Translations under genes and position numbers: made by a program
Notes under the pieces: generated by a model
Database searches by the model: none
Told to the model about the DNA's origin: nothing
Seen by the model: only the letters and a program-made list of their open reading frames with translations
Shown: piece after piece, positions 14,604 through 22,397 of the stretch
How positions within the stretch are numbered: position 1 is the first letter of the stretch
How the letters are laid out: each line of letters starts with the position of its first letter
Source: M3007 sp964630705
Lineage (GTDB): Bacteria > Bacteroidota > Bacteroidia > Chitinophagales > Saprospiraceae
Reading direction: 5' to 3'
Assembly (NCBI GenBank): GCA_964630705.1
Contig: CAZVZH010000052.1
Span: forward strand, 1 to 24,779
DNA: 24,779 nt

Positions 14604-16125
14604 GCAAATTCAACAAGCTCGTATTTTCCCCAAAATATTCTTTAAAAGCCAGCGCAAAGGTGCCGGCGCTGGAAAAGCCGACCAGTTCGGAGATGACCTG
14701 CGGAGTGGCGGCCCGTTTTTCAAGCAGAGCCTTTGCTTTTTCCAGCCGCATTTCACGGATAAGCTGAATGGGGTCTTTACCCGTCAGCGCCTGGAGTTTT
14801 TTCTGAAAATGTTGTTTGTGCACTTGCATCTTCCGGGCCAGGTCGTCGGCCATAAAATCGGGGTCAGACAAATGCTGATCGATAATGGTAACCATACGGT
14901 GGAGGAAGGGGTCGGCCAGCGCAATACGGTTTTCAGAAAAATACAAGTGTAAAAAACGGGTAAAGTGCGCGTGATTTTCCTTCCGGGCATCCAGCAGGCG
15001 GGTTACCTGGGTGTCGAATTCCAGATCGAGTACCGGGCGGTTAAACCAGGCGTCGGCGCCGGCGCGCAAGGCGTCGAGTTTGCCTTCGTTGCCGTGGTGC
15101 GCGCTGAGCAGGATAACCGGAATGTGGTTGGTCTTTTCCGAAAGTTTGATTTGGCGGACGACGTCAATCCCTGTTTGGCCATTGAGCACGGCATCGCAAA
15201 CGATCAGGTCGGGCAGGTGGTTGCTGGCTACCTGCAAACCCTCCGTTGGCGTGCCGGCAGTTTCCACTTCGAAACGGTCAGCGAGCAGCGATTTCAGGTA
15301 GAGTACAATTTGCCGGTTGGGCTCGATGATCAGCGCTACCTTATCCGGGCGGTACTGCCCGGGTTTGTTCACCGGTTCGAAAGGCTGGTGCACAGCAGCA
15401 TCGGCCGGACTGGCCAACGCCGGCTCGGCAGGCAGGGTGGACTGGTAGCGCTCGGAGCGGAGGAAATCGAGCTCCCGGAGGAACTTCCCCTCTCGCTTGC
15501 GCCAGCGGCCGGCAAGGCGAAAATGCAGCAAAAAAAGTCCGCCGAAAAGCAAGGCCAACAGCGCTGCAAAGCCCAGCAAACTAGTCCGTTTCAAGCGCAC
15601 GCCCCGTTCCTGTTCGGCAGAAACTACGGATGCGGCCCGGGTCATCGAATCGATGCGGGCTTGCAAGTTTTCAACAACCCCTTGGCGCTGGCGTTGGGCT
15701 TCGGTATCTTTCAAAACCAGCATCGCGCGTTGGCAAGCCAGGGCCTGCGGATAAGCTTCCCAATCGGTAAAGGCGGCGACCAGCGCCTGCAACAAATCGA
15801 TCCGGCGGCCCGGCAGGCTGTCTTTCCGGGAGGAAGCTGTGGCATCGGCCAAAAAGCCCATGGCGCTTGGGGTGTCGCGGTTGTGCAGGTAAATTTTCGA
15901 CAGTAAACTGACCGCCGCTGGCGGATAGGCAAACTCGTTGCGGCGCAGCAAATCGCGGAGCAGTTCCGCCTCCAATTGCGCCGCTTCATAATTTTCCGCC
16001 TGAACCAATTGACCGATTAACTGCAAGGCGCTTTGCAGGGAATCCTGGGCGGATTGCGCAGGCAGCGCAGCCGGGAGCAAGGCCCAACCAAACAATACCC
16101 AGGCAAAGCAAAGGGAGCGGATCAT
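14593..16125 (-). CDS. Membrane-anchored TPR/receiver/AraC-type regulator without kinase
   Basis: The 510-residue protein has an N-terminal signal segment (1-23), a TPR-like helical sensor region (about 25-170), a membrane helix (about 181-203), a basic and Pro/Ala-rich linker, a receiver domain (about 262-378) and an AraC-type helix-turn-helix domain (about 410-505; MADDLARKMQVHKQHFQKKL and VISELVGFSSAGTFALAFKEYFG). The layout resembles Bacteroidota hybrid two-component proteins but the histidine kinase is missing. The receiver keeps the acceptor position D311 (VCDAVLNGQTG) and S341, but the acidic pair reads E268-P269 and the conserved Lys-Pro reads R363-P364. Phosphorylation may therefore be weak or absent and signalling may be by conformational change. 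No target is shown; it lies alone, divergent from ccmE and convergent with the TPR-membrane gene. A near-match -7 (TACCTTTA, 16153-16160 minus) lies upstream. Confidence 0.9.
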   Translation of the reverse strand: MIRSLCFAWVLFGWALLPAALPAQSAQDSLQSALQLIGQLVQAENYEAAQLEAELLRDLLRRNEFAYPPAAVSLLSKIYLHNRDTPSAMGFLADATASSRKDSLPGRRIDLLQALVAAFTDWEAYPQALACQRAMLVLKDTEAQRQRQGVVENLQARIDSMTRAASVVSAEQERGVRLKRTSLLGFAALLALLFGGLFLLHFRLAGRWRKREGKFLRELDFLRSERYQSTLPAEPALASPADAAVHQPFEPVNKPGQYRPDKVALIIEPNRQIVLYLKSLLADRFEVETAGTPTEGLQVASNHLPDLIVCDAVLNGQTGIDVVRQIKLSEKTNHIPVILLSAHHGNEGKLDALRAGADAWFNRPVLDLEFDTQVTRLLDARKENHAHFTRFLHLYFSENRIALADPFLHRMVTIIDQHLSDPDFMADDLARKMQVHKQHFQKKLQALTGKDPIQLIREMRLEKAKALLEKRAATPQVISELVGFSSAGTFALAFKEYFGENTSLLNLPRE

Positions 16126-16152
16126 AACTAAATCGGTTGATGGTGCACAAGG

Positions 16153-16160
16153 TAAAGGTA
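16153..16160 (-). promoter_or_regulatory. Weak -7 candidate for the AraC-type regulator
   Basis: The minus strand reads TACCTTTA, one base from TAnnTTTG, and would give a leader of about 22 nt. No clear -33 is present. Confidence 0.3.
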
Positions 16161-16408
16161 GGCTTTCGGGCGGCGGAACCTAAAGGGCGATTCAGAAAAA
16201 ATTACAAATACTGAACCACGCCGGCTAACTACGTAAAATGAAGACCGTTGCACATAAACCGCCTCCGATTTTTTACCTGCGTTTATTTTCCGGCAAGTAT
16301 AGTAAGAATACGGAGCGCCGCCATACCACTTGGAAATGCCGGCGGTAGCCGGCGCACAACCAGACGCTTGCCCAAGTGTTTAACAAAAATCGTACCCGGA
16401 AACCGGAT

Positions 16409-16480
16409 TAGGTGTGGCACCGATTTAGGCGGAAAAGATTTTTGAAAAAATTTTTTCCGCCTAAATCGGTGCCACACCTA
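16409..16480. repeat. 72-nt near-perfect palindrome upstream of ccmE
   Basis: Arms of 28 nt at 16409-16436 and 16453-16480 are exactly complementary. The 16-nt centre (16437-16452) continues the pairing with A/T pairs after one G/T mismatch, so almost the whole element folds. The outer part contains GGTGTGGCACC and CGGTGCCACACC. It lies between divergent genes, so it is not placed to terminate either; it could be an interspersed repeat, a regulatory site or a transcribed hairpin. Confidence 0.8.
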
Positions 16481-16511
16481 CACATCGCATGTGCGTCTGG
16501 GAATTAACCTC

Positions 16512-16519
16512 TAATTTTG
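16512..16519 (+). promoter_or_regulatory. Candidate -7 element for ccmE-ccmF
   Basis: TAATTTTG matches TAnnTTTG. A start near 16525 would give a very short leader of about 12 nt to the ccmE ATG. No clear -33 is seen; the region upstream is occupied by the large palindrome. Confidence 0.4.
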
Positions 16520-16536
16520 CAGCAAAATAATTGAAC

Positions 16537-16932
16537 ATGAAACGCTCCCATCTGATCGGTATCGGAATAGTCGCCGTGGCTATCGGTATCCTTATTTCCG
16601 CCAGCCAGGACATCACCACCTACGCCAATTTTTCCCAGGCCACGCAAAACGGCGACCGGGTAAAACTGGTCGGTCAATTGGTCAAGGATCAACCCATCGA
16701 ATACAACCCGGAGAAAGACCCGAACTTCCTGGCTTTTTACCTGCGCGACGACGCCGGCGAGGTGCGCCGCGTGGTGTTGAAAGCCGGCAAACCACAGGAT
16801 TTTGAGCGCTCCGAGCAAATTGTGCTGACCGGACAAATGAATGGCGACACCTTCGAAGCCGCCGACATGCTGCTCAAATGCCCCTCCAAATACAAAGACC
16901 AGGAAACGTACGTACGCTCCGAAAAGGGCTAG
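16537..16932 (+). CDS. ccmE: Cytochrome c maturation heme chaperone CcmE (CxxxY variant)
   Basis: CcmE carries heme on the outer face of the inner membrane and hands it to CcmF/H for attachment to apocytochrome c. The 131-residue protein has an N-terminal membrane anchor (MKRSHLIGIGIVAVAIGILI) and an OB-fold beta barrel with GDRVKLVGQLV, FYLRDDAGEVRRVV and IVLTGQMNGDTFEA. At the heme site the usual HxxxY is replaced by C115-P-S-K-Y119, the CxxxY form described for some sulfate-reducer and related CcmE proteins. The ATG at 16537 is chosen over a TTG at 16531 two codons earlier. ccmF begins 36 nt downstream. ccmA, B, C, D, G and H are not in the window; they must lie elsewhere if the pathway is complete. 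Confidence 0.92.
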   Translation: MKRSHLIGIGIVAVAIGILISASQDITTYANFSQATQNGDRVKLVGQLVKDQPIEYNPEKDPNFLAFYLRDDAGEVRRVVLKAGKPQDFERSEQIVLTGQMNGDTFEAADMLLKCPSKYKDQETYVRSEKG

Positions 16933-16968
16933 TCTTCTTACCCAAGCCCCTCCAAGCAAATAGCATCC

Positions 16969-19773
16969 ATGCAATACATCGGCGAACACTTGCTCCCCGG
17001 CCAACTGGGGCATTTTTTGGTAGTCCTGTCCTTCGTCGCCGCCCTCTTGGCCAGCCTGGCTTACTTTCGGGCTACCCAACTGCGGCATACGCCGGAAACG
17101 GACGCTTGGCGCAATCTGGGCCGTTTCGCCTTTCTGGCGCACGGCCTGGCGGTGCTCGGGGTGATCGGCACCCTGTTTTTTATCCTCACGCAGAAATACT
17201 ACGAGTACCAGTACGCCTGGGCTAATGTGTCGGACGACCTGCCGTTCCGCTACACTTTTTCCGCCTTTTGGAAAGAGCAGCAAGGCAGTTTTCTGTTGTG
17301 GAGCTTTTGGCACATCGCGCTGGGCCTGGTCTTGATGCTGCGCGCCGGCCGCTGGGAAGCGCCGGTGCTGGCAGTGGTTGCTCTGGCGGAAACGTTCATC
17401 GCCTCGATGATTCTGGGCTTGTACTTCGGCGACTTCCGGCTCGGGGCCAGCCCCTTCGACCTGCTGCGCCACACCATGGATGCGCCGATTTTCGCGCAGG
17501 CCGACTATTTGTCGCAAATCAAAGGCAACGGCCTCAACCCCCTGCTCCAGAATTACTGGATGACCATCCACCCCCCTACCCTGTTCCTGGGCTTCGCCTC
17601 CACGGTGGTGCCCTTTGCCTATGCGATGGCGGGCTTGTGGCTGGGCGAACACCGCGACTGGCTGAAACCGGCCTTGCAGTGGGCCTTGTTTTCCGGTGCG
17701 ATTTTGGGCCTGGGTATTCTTATGGGCGGGGCCTGGGCGTATGAGGCGCTTTCATTTGGCGGCTATTGGGCCTGGGACCCCGTGGAAAACAGCTCGCTCG
17801 TCCCCTGGATTACCCTGGTAGCCGGCATCCACACCAATTTGATCGCCCGCAACACCGGCTACTCCACGCGCAGCACCTATGCCTACTACCTGCTGACGTT
17901 CATCCTGATCCTCTATTCCACCTACCTCACCCGCAGCGGTATTTTGGGCGACACCTCCGCTCATGCCTTTACCGAAATGGGGCTGAGCTTACAGCTGATT
18001 TTGTTCATCGGCTTTTTCACCCTGCTGGGCGCCGCCTTGTGGGCCTGGCGGTTCCGGGGCATACCGGAAAAACGCGAGGAAGAAGCCGGGGCCTCCCGGG
18101 AGTTCTGGATGTTTATCGGCGCGCTGGTCTTGTTTTTTTCGGCAGTACTCATTACCGGCGCCACTTCGTTGCCGGTGTGGAACAAACTGGTACAACTGTT
18201 CAATCCGGAATACGTTGGCGCCGCGCTGAAAGACCCTATGGAACACCACAACCGCTACCAATTGTGGATTGCCGTGTTCATTGGTTTTCTGACCGGCATG
18301 GCGCAATGGCTGCGGTACAACGAGCGGAATGAAAAAATGTGGGCCAAAACTTTCGTCCGCCACATCGCCATAGCCGCAGTGGCAGCCCTGGCCCTCTCGG
18401 CGCTCAATTACCTCTGGCTCAACATCCATGCCTGGCAGTTTTTCGTGTTGCTGTTCTCGGCTATGTTTGCCATTTCGGCCAATGCGGACTACCTGATCCG
18501 CTTCAGCCGGAGCAACCTCAAGCAGGCCGGTTCGGCCTTTTCGCACATCGGTTTCGGCTTGCTGGTGCTGGGCATTTTAGGCACCGGCCTGAATAAAACC
18601 TGGATTTCCACCAATGCCTTCGCCATGGAAGGCCTCATCGAGGGCTTGGGCGGCGACGAGATGAACAAAAACATCCTCCTGCTCAAGGAAGCGCCCATGC
18701 CCATGCAGGGCAATTTTGAGGCGACCTACCTGAAAGACACCGTCGAGCGGCAAACCCGCACCTTTTCGGTGCTGTTTAAAAAACGCGACGACCAGGGCAA
18801 TTTTACCGGGGAGGAATTTGTGCTGCACCCCAACGTGATGTACGACCGGGAGTTCAGCAAAGTAGTGGCTTCCAACCCCTCCACCCAGCACTACCTGACC
18901 CACGATGTTTTCACCCACGTTTCTTCTCTGCCCAAGGCCGAACTCGACCGCGAATTCGCCAAACAACAGGAAGACAGTCTGCGCTTCGAACCCTATGAAG
19001 CCGCCGTGGGCGATACCCTTTTTACTAAAAAACACTACCTCGTGGTGGAAGGCTACACCAAGCAGCCGGCACACCCGGAGTACCAGGCAGAAGCTGGCGA
19101 TCTGGCTTTCGGCCTCGCCCTGCGCGCCTACGCCCTGGAGGACACCGCCGGCTTTCAGGCCAAACCCATGCTGTACATCCGCCCCCAACAAGGCGGCTTT
19201 ACCCTGCCGGCCAACATTGGCCAGTTGCAAATGCGGGTGCGCCTGACCGAAGCCTCCATGAGCAAATGGCTCCAACTGGAAGAGCAGTTGCAATACCGGA
19301 GTTTCCCGATGAAAGAGGGGGAAACCGTTGATTTTCAAGGCTACTCCGTGCAGTTTGTCAAAGCCAACCGGGAAATTAGCCACCCGAGTTACGTGCCTGC
19401 GCCCGACGACATTGCCGTGGCGGCCAACCTGAGCATCACAGCTCCCGACGGCCGGAAAGCCAGCGCCAACCCGGTTTACCTCATCCGCAACAACCAGCCC
19501 TTCAGCTTGAAAGACGAAGCCCCTGCCCTGGGCCTGCATTTCCGCTTTGAAAATGTGGACCCGAAAACCGGAACGCTGACAATCGGCATGGCACAGGCTT
19601 CCCGGTCGGACTGGAAAATCCCGCTCGAAATTGCGGAAAACGCCCCCCGGTCGGACTACATCGTGCTCGAAGCCATTATTTTCCCGGGCATCAACCTCGT
19701 TTGGCTGGGCGCTTTACTCATGCTTTTCGGGCTGAGCCTGAGCATGTGGCGCCGGATTAAAGCAGACGCCTGA
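16969..19773 (+). CDS. ccmF: Cytochrome c biogenesis protein CcmF (heme lyase subunit)
   Basis: CcmF is the inner-membrane core of the heme lyase that joins heme to CXXCH of apocytochromes c. The 934-residue protein has many helices and the WWD-type heme-handling loop GGYWAWDPVENSSLVPW (about 264-280), plus IHPPTLFLGF and GIHTNL with conserved histidines and YSTYLTRSGIL. The first tryptophans of the canonical WGGWWxWDP motif are Phe and Tyr here, a form that still keeps W267, W269, D270 and P271. The large C-terminal soluble part (about 560-905), followed by a final helix, is longer than in proteobacterial CcmF (roughly 650 residues) and is probably periplasmic. The start ATG at 16969 fits the first helix. 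The gene lies 36 nt after ccmE and 18 nt before the ArnT-like gene. Confidence 0.95.
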   Translation: MQYIGEHLLPGQLGHFLVVLSFVAALLASLAYFRATQLRHTPETDAWRNLGRFAFLAHGLAVLGVIGTLFFILTQKYYEYQYAWANVSDDLPFRYTFSAFWKEQQGSFLLWSFWHIALGLVLMLRAGRWEAPVLAVVALAETFIASMILGLYFGDFRLGASPFDLLRHTMDAPIFAQADYLSQIKGNGLNPLLQNYWMTIHPPTLFLGFASTVVPFAYAMAGLWLGEHRDWLKPALQWALFSGAILGLGILMGGAWAYEALSFGGYWAWDPVENSSLVPWITLVAGIHTNLIARNTGYSTRSTYAYYLLTFILILYSTYLTRSGILGDTSAHAFTEMGLSLQLILFIGFFTLLGAALWAWRFRGIPEKREEEAGASREFWMFIGALVLFFSAVLITGATSLPVWNKLVQLFNPEYVGAALKDPMEHHNRYQLWIAVFIGFLTGMAQWLRYNERNEKMWAKTFVRHIAIAAVAALALSALNYLWLNIHAWQFFVLLFSAMFAISANADYLIRFSRSNLKQAGSAFSHIGFGLLVLGILGTGLNKTWISTNAFAMEGLIEGLGGDEMNKNILLLKEAPMPMQGNFEATYLKDTVERQTRTFSVLFKKRDDQGNFTGEEFVLHPNVMYDREFSKVVASNPSTQHYLTHDVFTHVSSLPKAELDREFAKQQEDSLRFEPYEAAVGDTLFTKKHYLVVEGYTKQPAHPEYQAEAGDLAFGLALRAYALEDTAGFQAKPMLYIRPQQGGFTLPANIGQLQMRVRLTEASMSKWLQLEEQLQYRSFPMKEGETVDFQGYSVQFVKANREISHPSYVPAPDDIAVAANLSITAPDGRKASANPVYLIRNNQPFSLKDEAPALGLHFRFENVDPKTGTLTIGMAQASRSDWKIPLEIAENAPRSDYIVLEAIIFPGINLVWLGALLMLFGLSLSMWRRIKADA

Positions 19774-19791
19774 ACCTGAAACGCCACCATC

Positions 19792-21405
19792 ATGTCTGCA
19801 TTCGCAACCGGCATCCGCGCCATCCCAACGCGGTACCTTGTGTTTTTGATCCTGGCGCTTTTCCTGCCGGCGCATCTGATCAACCTTGGCCTGGCCGCCT
19901 TTAACGGCGATGAAGCGATCCGGAGTCTGGTGGCGCTGGAGATGGACTTATCGGGGAATTACATCGCCCCGACTATGCACGGCACGCCGTATATCAACAA
20001 GCCTCCGTTGTTCAACTGGTTGCTGCTGTTGAGTTTCAAAATGTTCGGGTATCCCGGAGAATTTCCGGCGCGCGCGGTGACGGTGTTTTTTCTGGCGGTT
20101 TATGGGTTTACGGTGTACCGCTTCGTCCGGTTGGAACTGGGACCGGAGTTTGCCTTTTTAACAGCAATGATGACCGTGCTCAGCGGCCGGTTTTTGATTT
20201 ACGACTCCATGCTGGGGTTGATCGACACGGCTTTTACCGCAGTGGCGTATACCCTGTTCATGTCGGTTTGGTATTACGGGTCGCGGGGGCAATGGCAACG
20301 CCTGTTTTTGGCGAGTTACTTGTTGATGGCCGCGGGGTTTTTGCTCAAAGGGCTGCCGGCCATTGTTTTTCAAGGGTTTACACTGCTGGCCGGCGCGTAT
20401 TTTTTTCAAGCCTGGCGGCGCCTTTTTAGTTGGCAACATGTATTCGGCGGGCTGGCTGGGTTGCTCCTCCTGGGCGCCTACCTGACTGTCTATGCCCAAT
20501 ACCGGCCGCTGGAAATTCTGTTGCCCAATTTTTTCAATGAATCGGTGAAACGCACCGGCGTGGCGTTCGGCTGGTGGGATACCCTGCTGCACCTGCTGGC
20601 GTTTCCGTTTGAGTCGGTGTACCATTTCTTGCCTTTCTCGCTGCTGATCCTCGCCTGGATCGACCGGCATTTCTGGAAACGCGCGCGGGAGAACCGCTTC
20701 GTTTGGTTCAATTTTGTGGTGCTGGCTGCCAACCTGCCGATCTACTGGAGTTCGGTACAGGTGTATGCGCGGTACTTGCTCATGTTTATTCCGCTGTTTA
20801 CGACGCTGAGTTTTTATTTGATGGAAAAACACCGGGAGGAACGGGGTTGGGCAGTTCGCGCTTTTCATGGCGTTTTGGGTTTGTTGGTCATTTCACTTCC
20901 GTTGGCTTTTGCGGCCATGCCCTGGGTACCGGAGGTCAATTTTTTGAAAAACATCGGCCCGCTTTCCCTGGGCTTCAGCCTGGCGCTAGCGCTAATTGCC
21001 ATTGCTTTTTTCTGCAACCGGGCGCGGGCGCTCTATTGGATGGTGATTGCCCTTCTGACCGCGCGAATCGCCTTCGATTTGATCATTTTGCCCGCGCGGC
21101 ATTATCAAAACGACACCTCGAACGCCCGCGACGCCGTTCGGGAAACGGTCGACCGGTACCGCAACCGGAAGTGGTATGTGTACGCCGACTCGTATATCCG
21201 GGAGCCGGCCTCTTTCTACATGACCCAAGGGCTGGGCTATATCGTGGAGCGCCGGTTTGACATCCTGCAGGAAAATGCCGTTTTACTCGCCAACCCCACC
21301 CAGGAACCCAATGCCGCGCATATTTTCGGCAGAGCGCCGGCGGATACCCTGGAAACGGATTATCCGCACGAGCCGATCTGGTTGTTTCTGCCGGAACGCC
21401 GGTGA
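19792..21405 (+). CDS. ArnT/PMT-like membrane glycosyltransferase (GT39/GT83)
   Basis: The 537-residue inner-membrane protein has about 12 predicted helices and a soluble C-terminal tail (about 440-537). Motifs of the ArnT/PMT family are present near the N-terminus: G39-D40-E41-A with the catalytic acidic residue of the first periplasmic loop, and YINKPPLFNW (67-76), corresponding to the Y-x-x-KPPL-x-x-W segment. Such enzymes move a sugar from a polyprenyl-phosphate donor to lipid A, protein or another acceptor on the periplasmic side. Donor and acceptor are not deducible. It starts 18 nt after ccmF and may share its transcript, and it ends 15 nt from the convergent epimerase. A GT2 enzyme able to make polyprenyl-phosphate sugar lies in that convergent cluster. 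Codons are slightly richer in T and G than in ccmF. Confidence 0.88.
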   Translation: MSAFATGIRAIPTRYLVFLILALFLPAHLINLGLAAFNGDEAIRSLVALEMDLSGNYIAPTMHGTPYINKPPLFNWLLLLSFKMFGYPGEFPARAVTVFFLAVYGFTVYRFVRLELGPEFAFLTAMMTVLSGRFLIYDSMLGLIDTAFTAVAYTLFMSVWYYGSRGQWQRLFLASYLLMAAGFLLKGLPAIVFQGFTLLAGAYFFQAWRRLFSWQHVFGGLAGLLLLGAYLTVYAQYRPLEILLPNFFNESVKRTGVAFGWWDTLLHLLAFPFESVYHFLPFSLLILAWIDRHFWKRARENRFVWFNFVVLAANLPIYWSSVQVYARYLLMFIPLFTTLSFYLMEKHREERGWAVRAFHGVLGLLVISLPLAFAAMPWVPEVNFLKNIGPLSLGFSLALALIAIAFFCNRARALYWMVIALLTARIAFDLIILPARHYQNDTSNARDAVRETVDRYRNRKWYVYADSYIREPASFYMTQGLGYIVERRFDILQENAVLLANPTQEPNAAHIFGRAPADTLETDYPHEPIWLFLPERR

Positions 21406-21420
21406 CGTAATCAAGACACA

Positions 21421-22371
21421 TCAAGTTGTCTTAAAAAACCAATCGGCAAACCGCCGCACGCCCTCCTCCAAACCCACCTGCGGCGCATAACCGAAGTGTG
21501 CCCGGGCTTTTGAAATATCGGCAAACGTCTGATCGACATCTCCCGGTTGTTTTTCCTGAAACTGCACGTCCAGGCGCCGTCCCAGGGCTTGTTCGAGCGC
21601 CCGAACCAGGTCGAGCAGCGTCACCGGCGCGCCGCCGCCCAGGTTAAAAATATCGTAGCCGAAACGGGGCGCCTCCAGGGCTTTTTGAATGCCCCGGATA
21701 GTATCCGCCACAAAGGTGTAGTCGCGCCGGGTGGAACCGTCGCCAAACAGGGGAATCGGGCGGTTCTCCCGGGCCAGCTGCGCAAATTTGTGGATGGCCA
21801 GGTCGGGGCGCTGCCGCGGGCCGTACACGGTGAACAAGCGCAGGCAGGCCACATCAAGGCCGTACAAATGGTGGTAGGTGTAGGCGAGCAGTTCGCCAGC
21901 GCGCTTCGTGGCGGCATAGGGCGAAATAGGTTGGCTCACCTCATCAGACTCTGAAAACGGCGTTTTTGCCTGGTTGCCGTACACCGACGAAGACGAGGCG
22001 AATAACAGCCGCGGCACGCCGGCGGCGGCCATGGCTTCGAGCAATTGCAGCGTGCCGTTCACATTGACATCGTAGTATTCCTGTGGCGACTGGATCGACG
22101 GCCGCACGCCCGCCTTGGCTGCCAGGTGGATGACGGCGTCAATTTTATGGATCGAAAATACCTGTTTCAAAAAACCGGGATTCCGGATATCGCCTTCGAA
22201 AAACCGGAAGGCCGAACGCAGCATCAGCGGCGCCAAATTGGCTTTTTTAATCGCGGTGGGATAAAAAGGGTCGAAGTTGTCCAAAGCCACTACGCGGCGG
22301 CCGTCGTTCAGCAAGGCTTCGCAAAGCTGGGAACCGATAAATCCGGCGCCGCCGGTGATTAAAATTTGCAT
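21421..22371 (-). CDS. NAD-dependent nucleotide-sugar epimerase/dehydratase (SDR family)
   Basis: The 316-residue cytoplasmic enzyme of the extended SDR family shows the nucleotide-binding GGAGFIG (7-13), D31 for the adenosine ribose, DIRNP (61-65), HLAAKAGVRPS (82-92), the catalytic serine region FASSSSVYG (124-132) and Y152-x-x-x-K156 (YAATK). RLFTVYGPRQRPD (178-190) and the RRDYTFVAD segment resemble UDP-glucuronate/UDP-glucose 4-epimerase-type enzymes; the exact sugar is uncertain. The ATG at 22371 is chosen because MQILITGG is the classical N-terminus; a start at 22401 adds ten residues and would overlap the upstream gene. It is the last gene of the mutS-linked minus-strand cluster, 26 nt after the UPF0104-like gene. 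Confidence 0.9.
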   Translation of the reverse strand: MQILITGGAGFIGSQLCEALLNDGRRVVALDNFDPFYPTAIKKANLAPLMLRSAFRFFEGDIRNPGFLKQVFSIHKIDAVIHLAAKAGVRPSIQSPQEYYDVNVNGTLQLLEAMAAAGVPRLLFASSSSVYGNQAKTPFSESDEVSQPISPYAATKRAGELLAYTYHHLYGLDVACLRLFTVYGPRQRPDLAIHKFAQLARENRPIPLFGDGSTRRDYTFVADTIRGIQKALEAPRFGYDIFNLGGGAPVTLLDLVRALEQALGRRLDVQFQEKQPGDVDQTFADISKARAHFGYAPQVGLEEGVRRFADWFFKTT

Positions 22372-22397
22372 GTTTGAAAGGTCTGTTTTGATCCGCG

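Larger units (their letters stand above)
16126..16536. other. Gene-free divergent intergenic region
   Basis: This 411-bp stretch separates the minus-strand regulator from ccmE. It holds a weak -7 match for the regulator, a short hairpin of two GCCGGC palindromes 4 nt apart (16338-16353), the 72-nt palindrome at 16409-16480 and a -7 match for ccmE. Small frames crossing it run through the palindrome on both strands and do not look like genes. No tRNA or recognised riboswitch was seen. Confidence 0.7.

Noticed and set aside
16248..16477. Small frames on both strands in the ccmE upstream region
   Set aside because: They run through the 72-nt palindrome and have no start context, homology or codon pattern supporting translation.
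16409..16480. Intrinsic terminator reading of the palindrome
   Set aside because: Both neighbouring genes point away from it and no U-run follows either arm.
18577..19539. A 320-residue minus-strand frame inside ccmF
   Set aside because: It is a shadow of the clear CcmF coding sequence and shows no domain or signal of its own.
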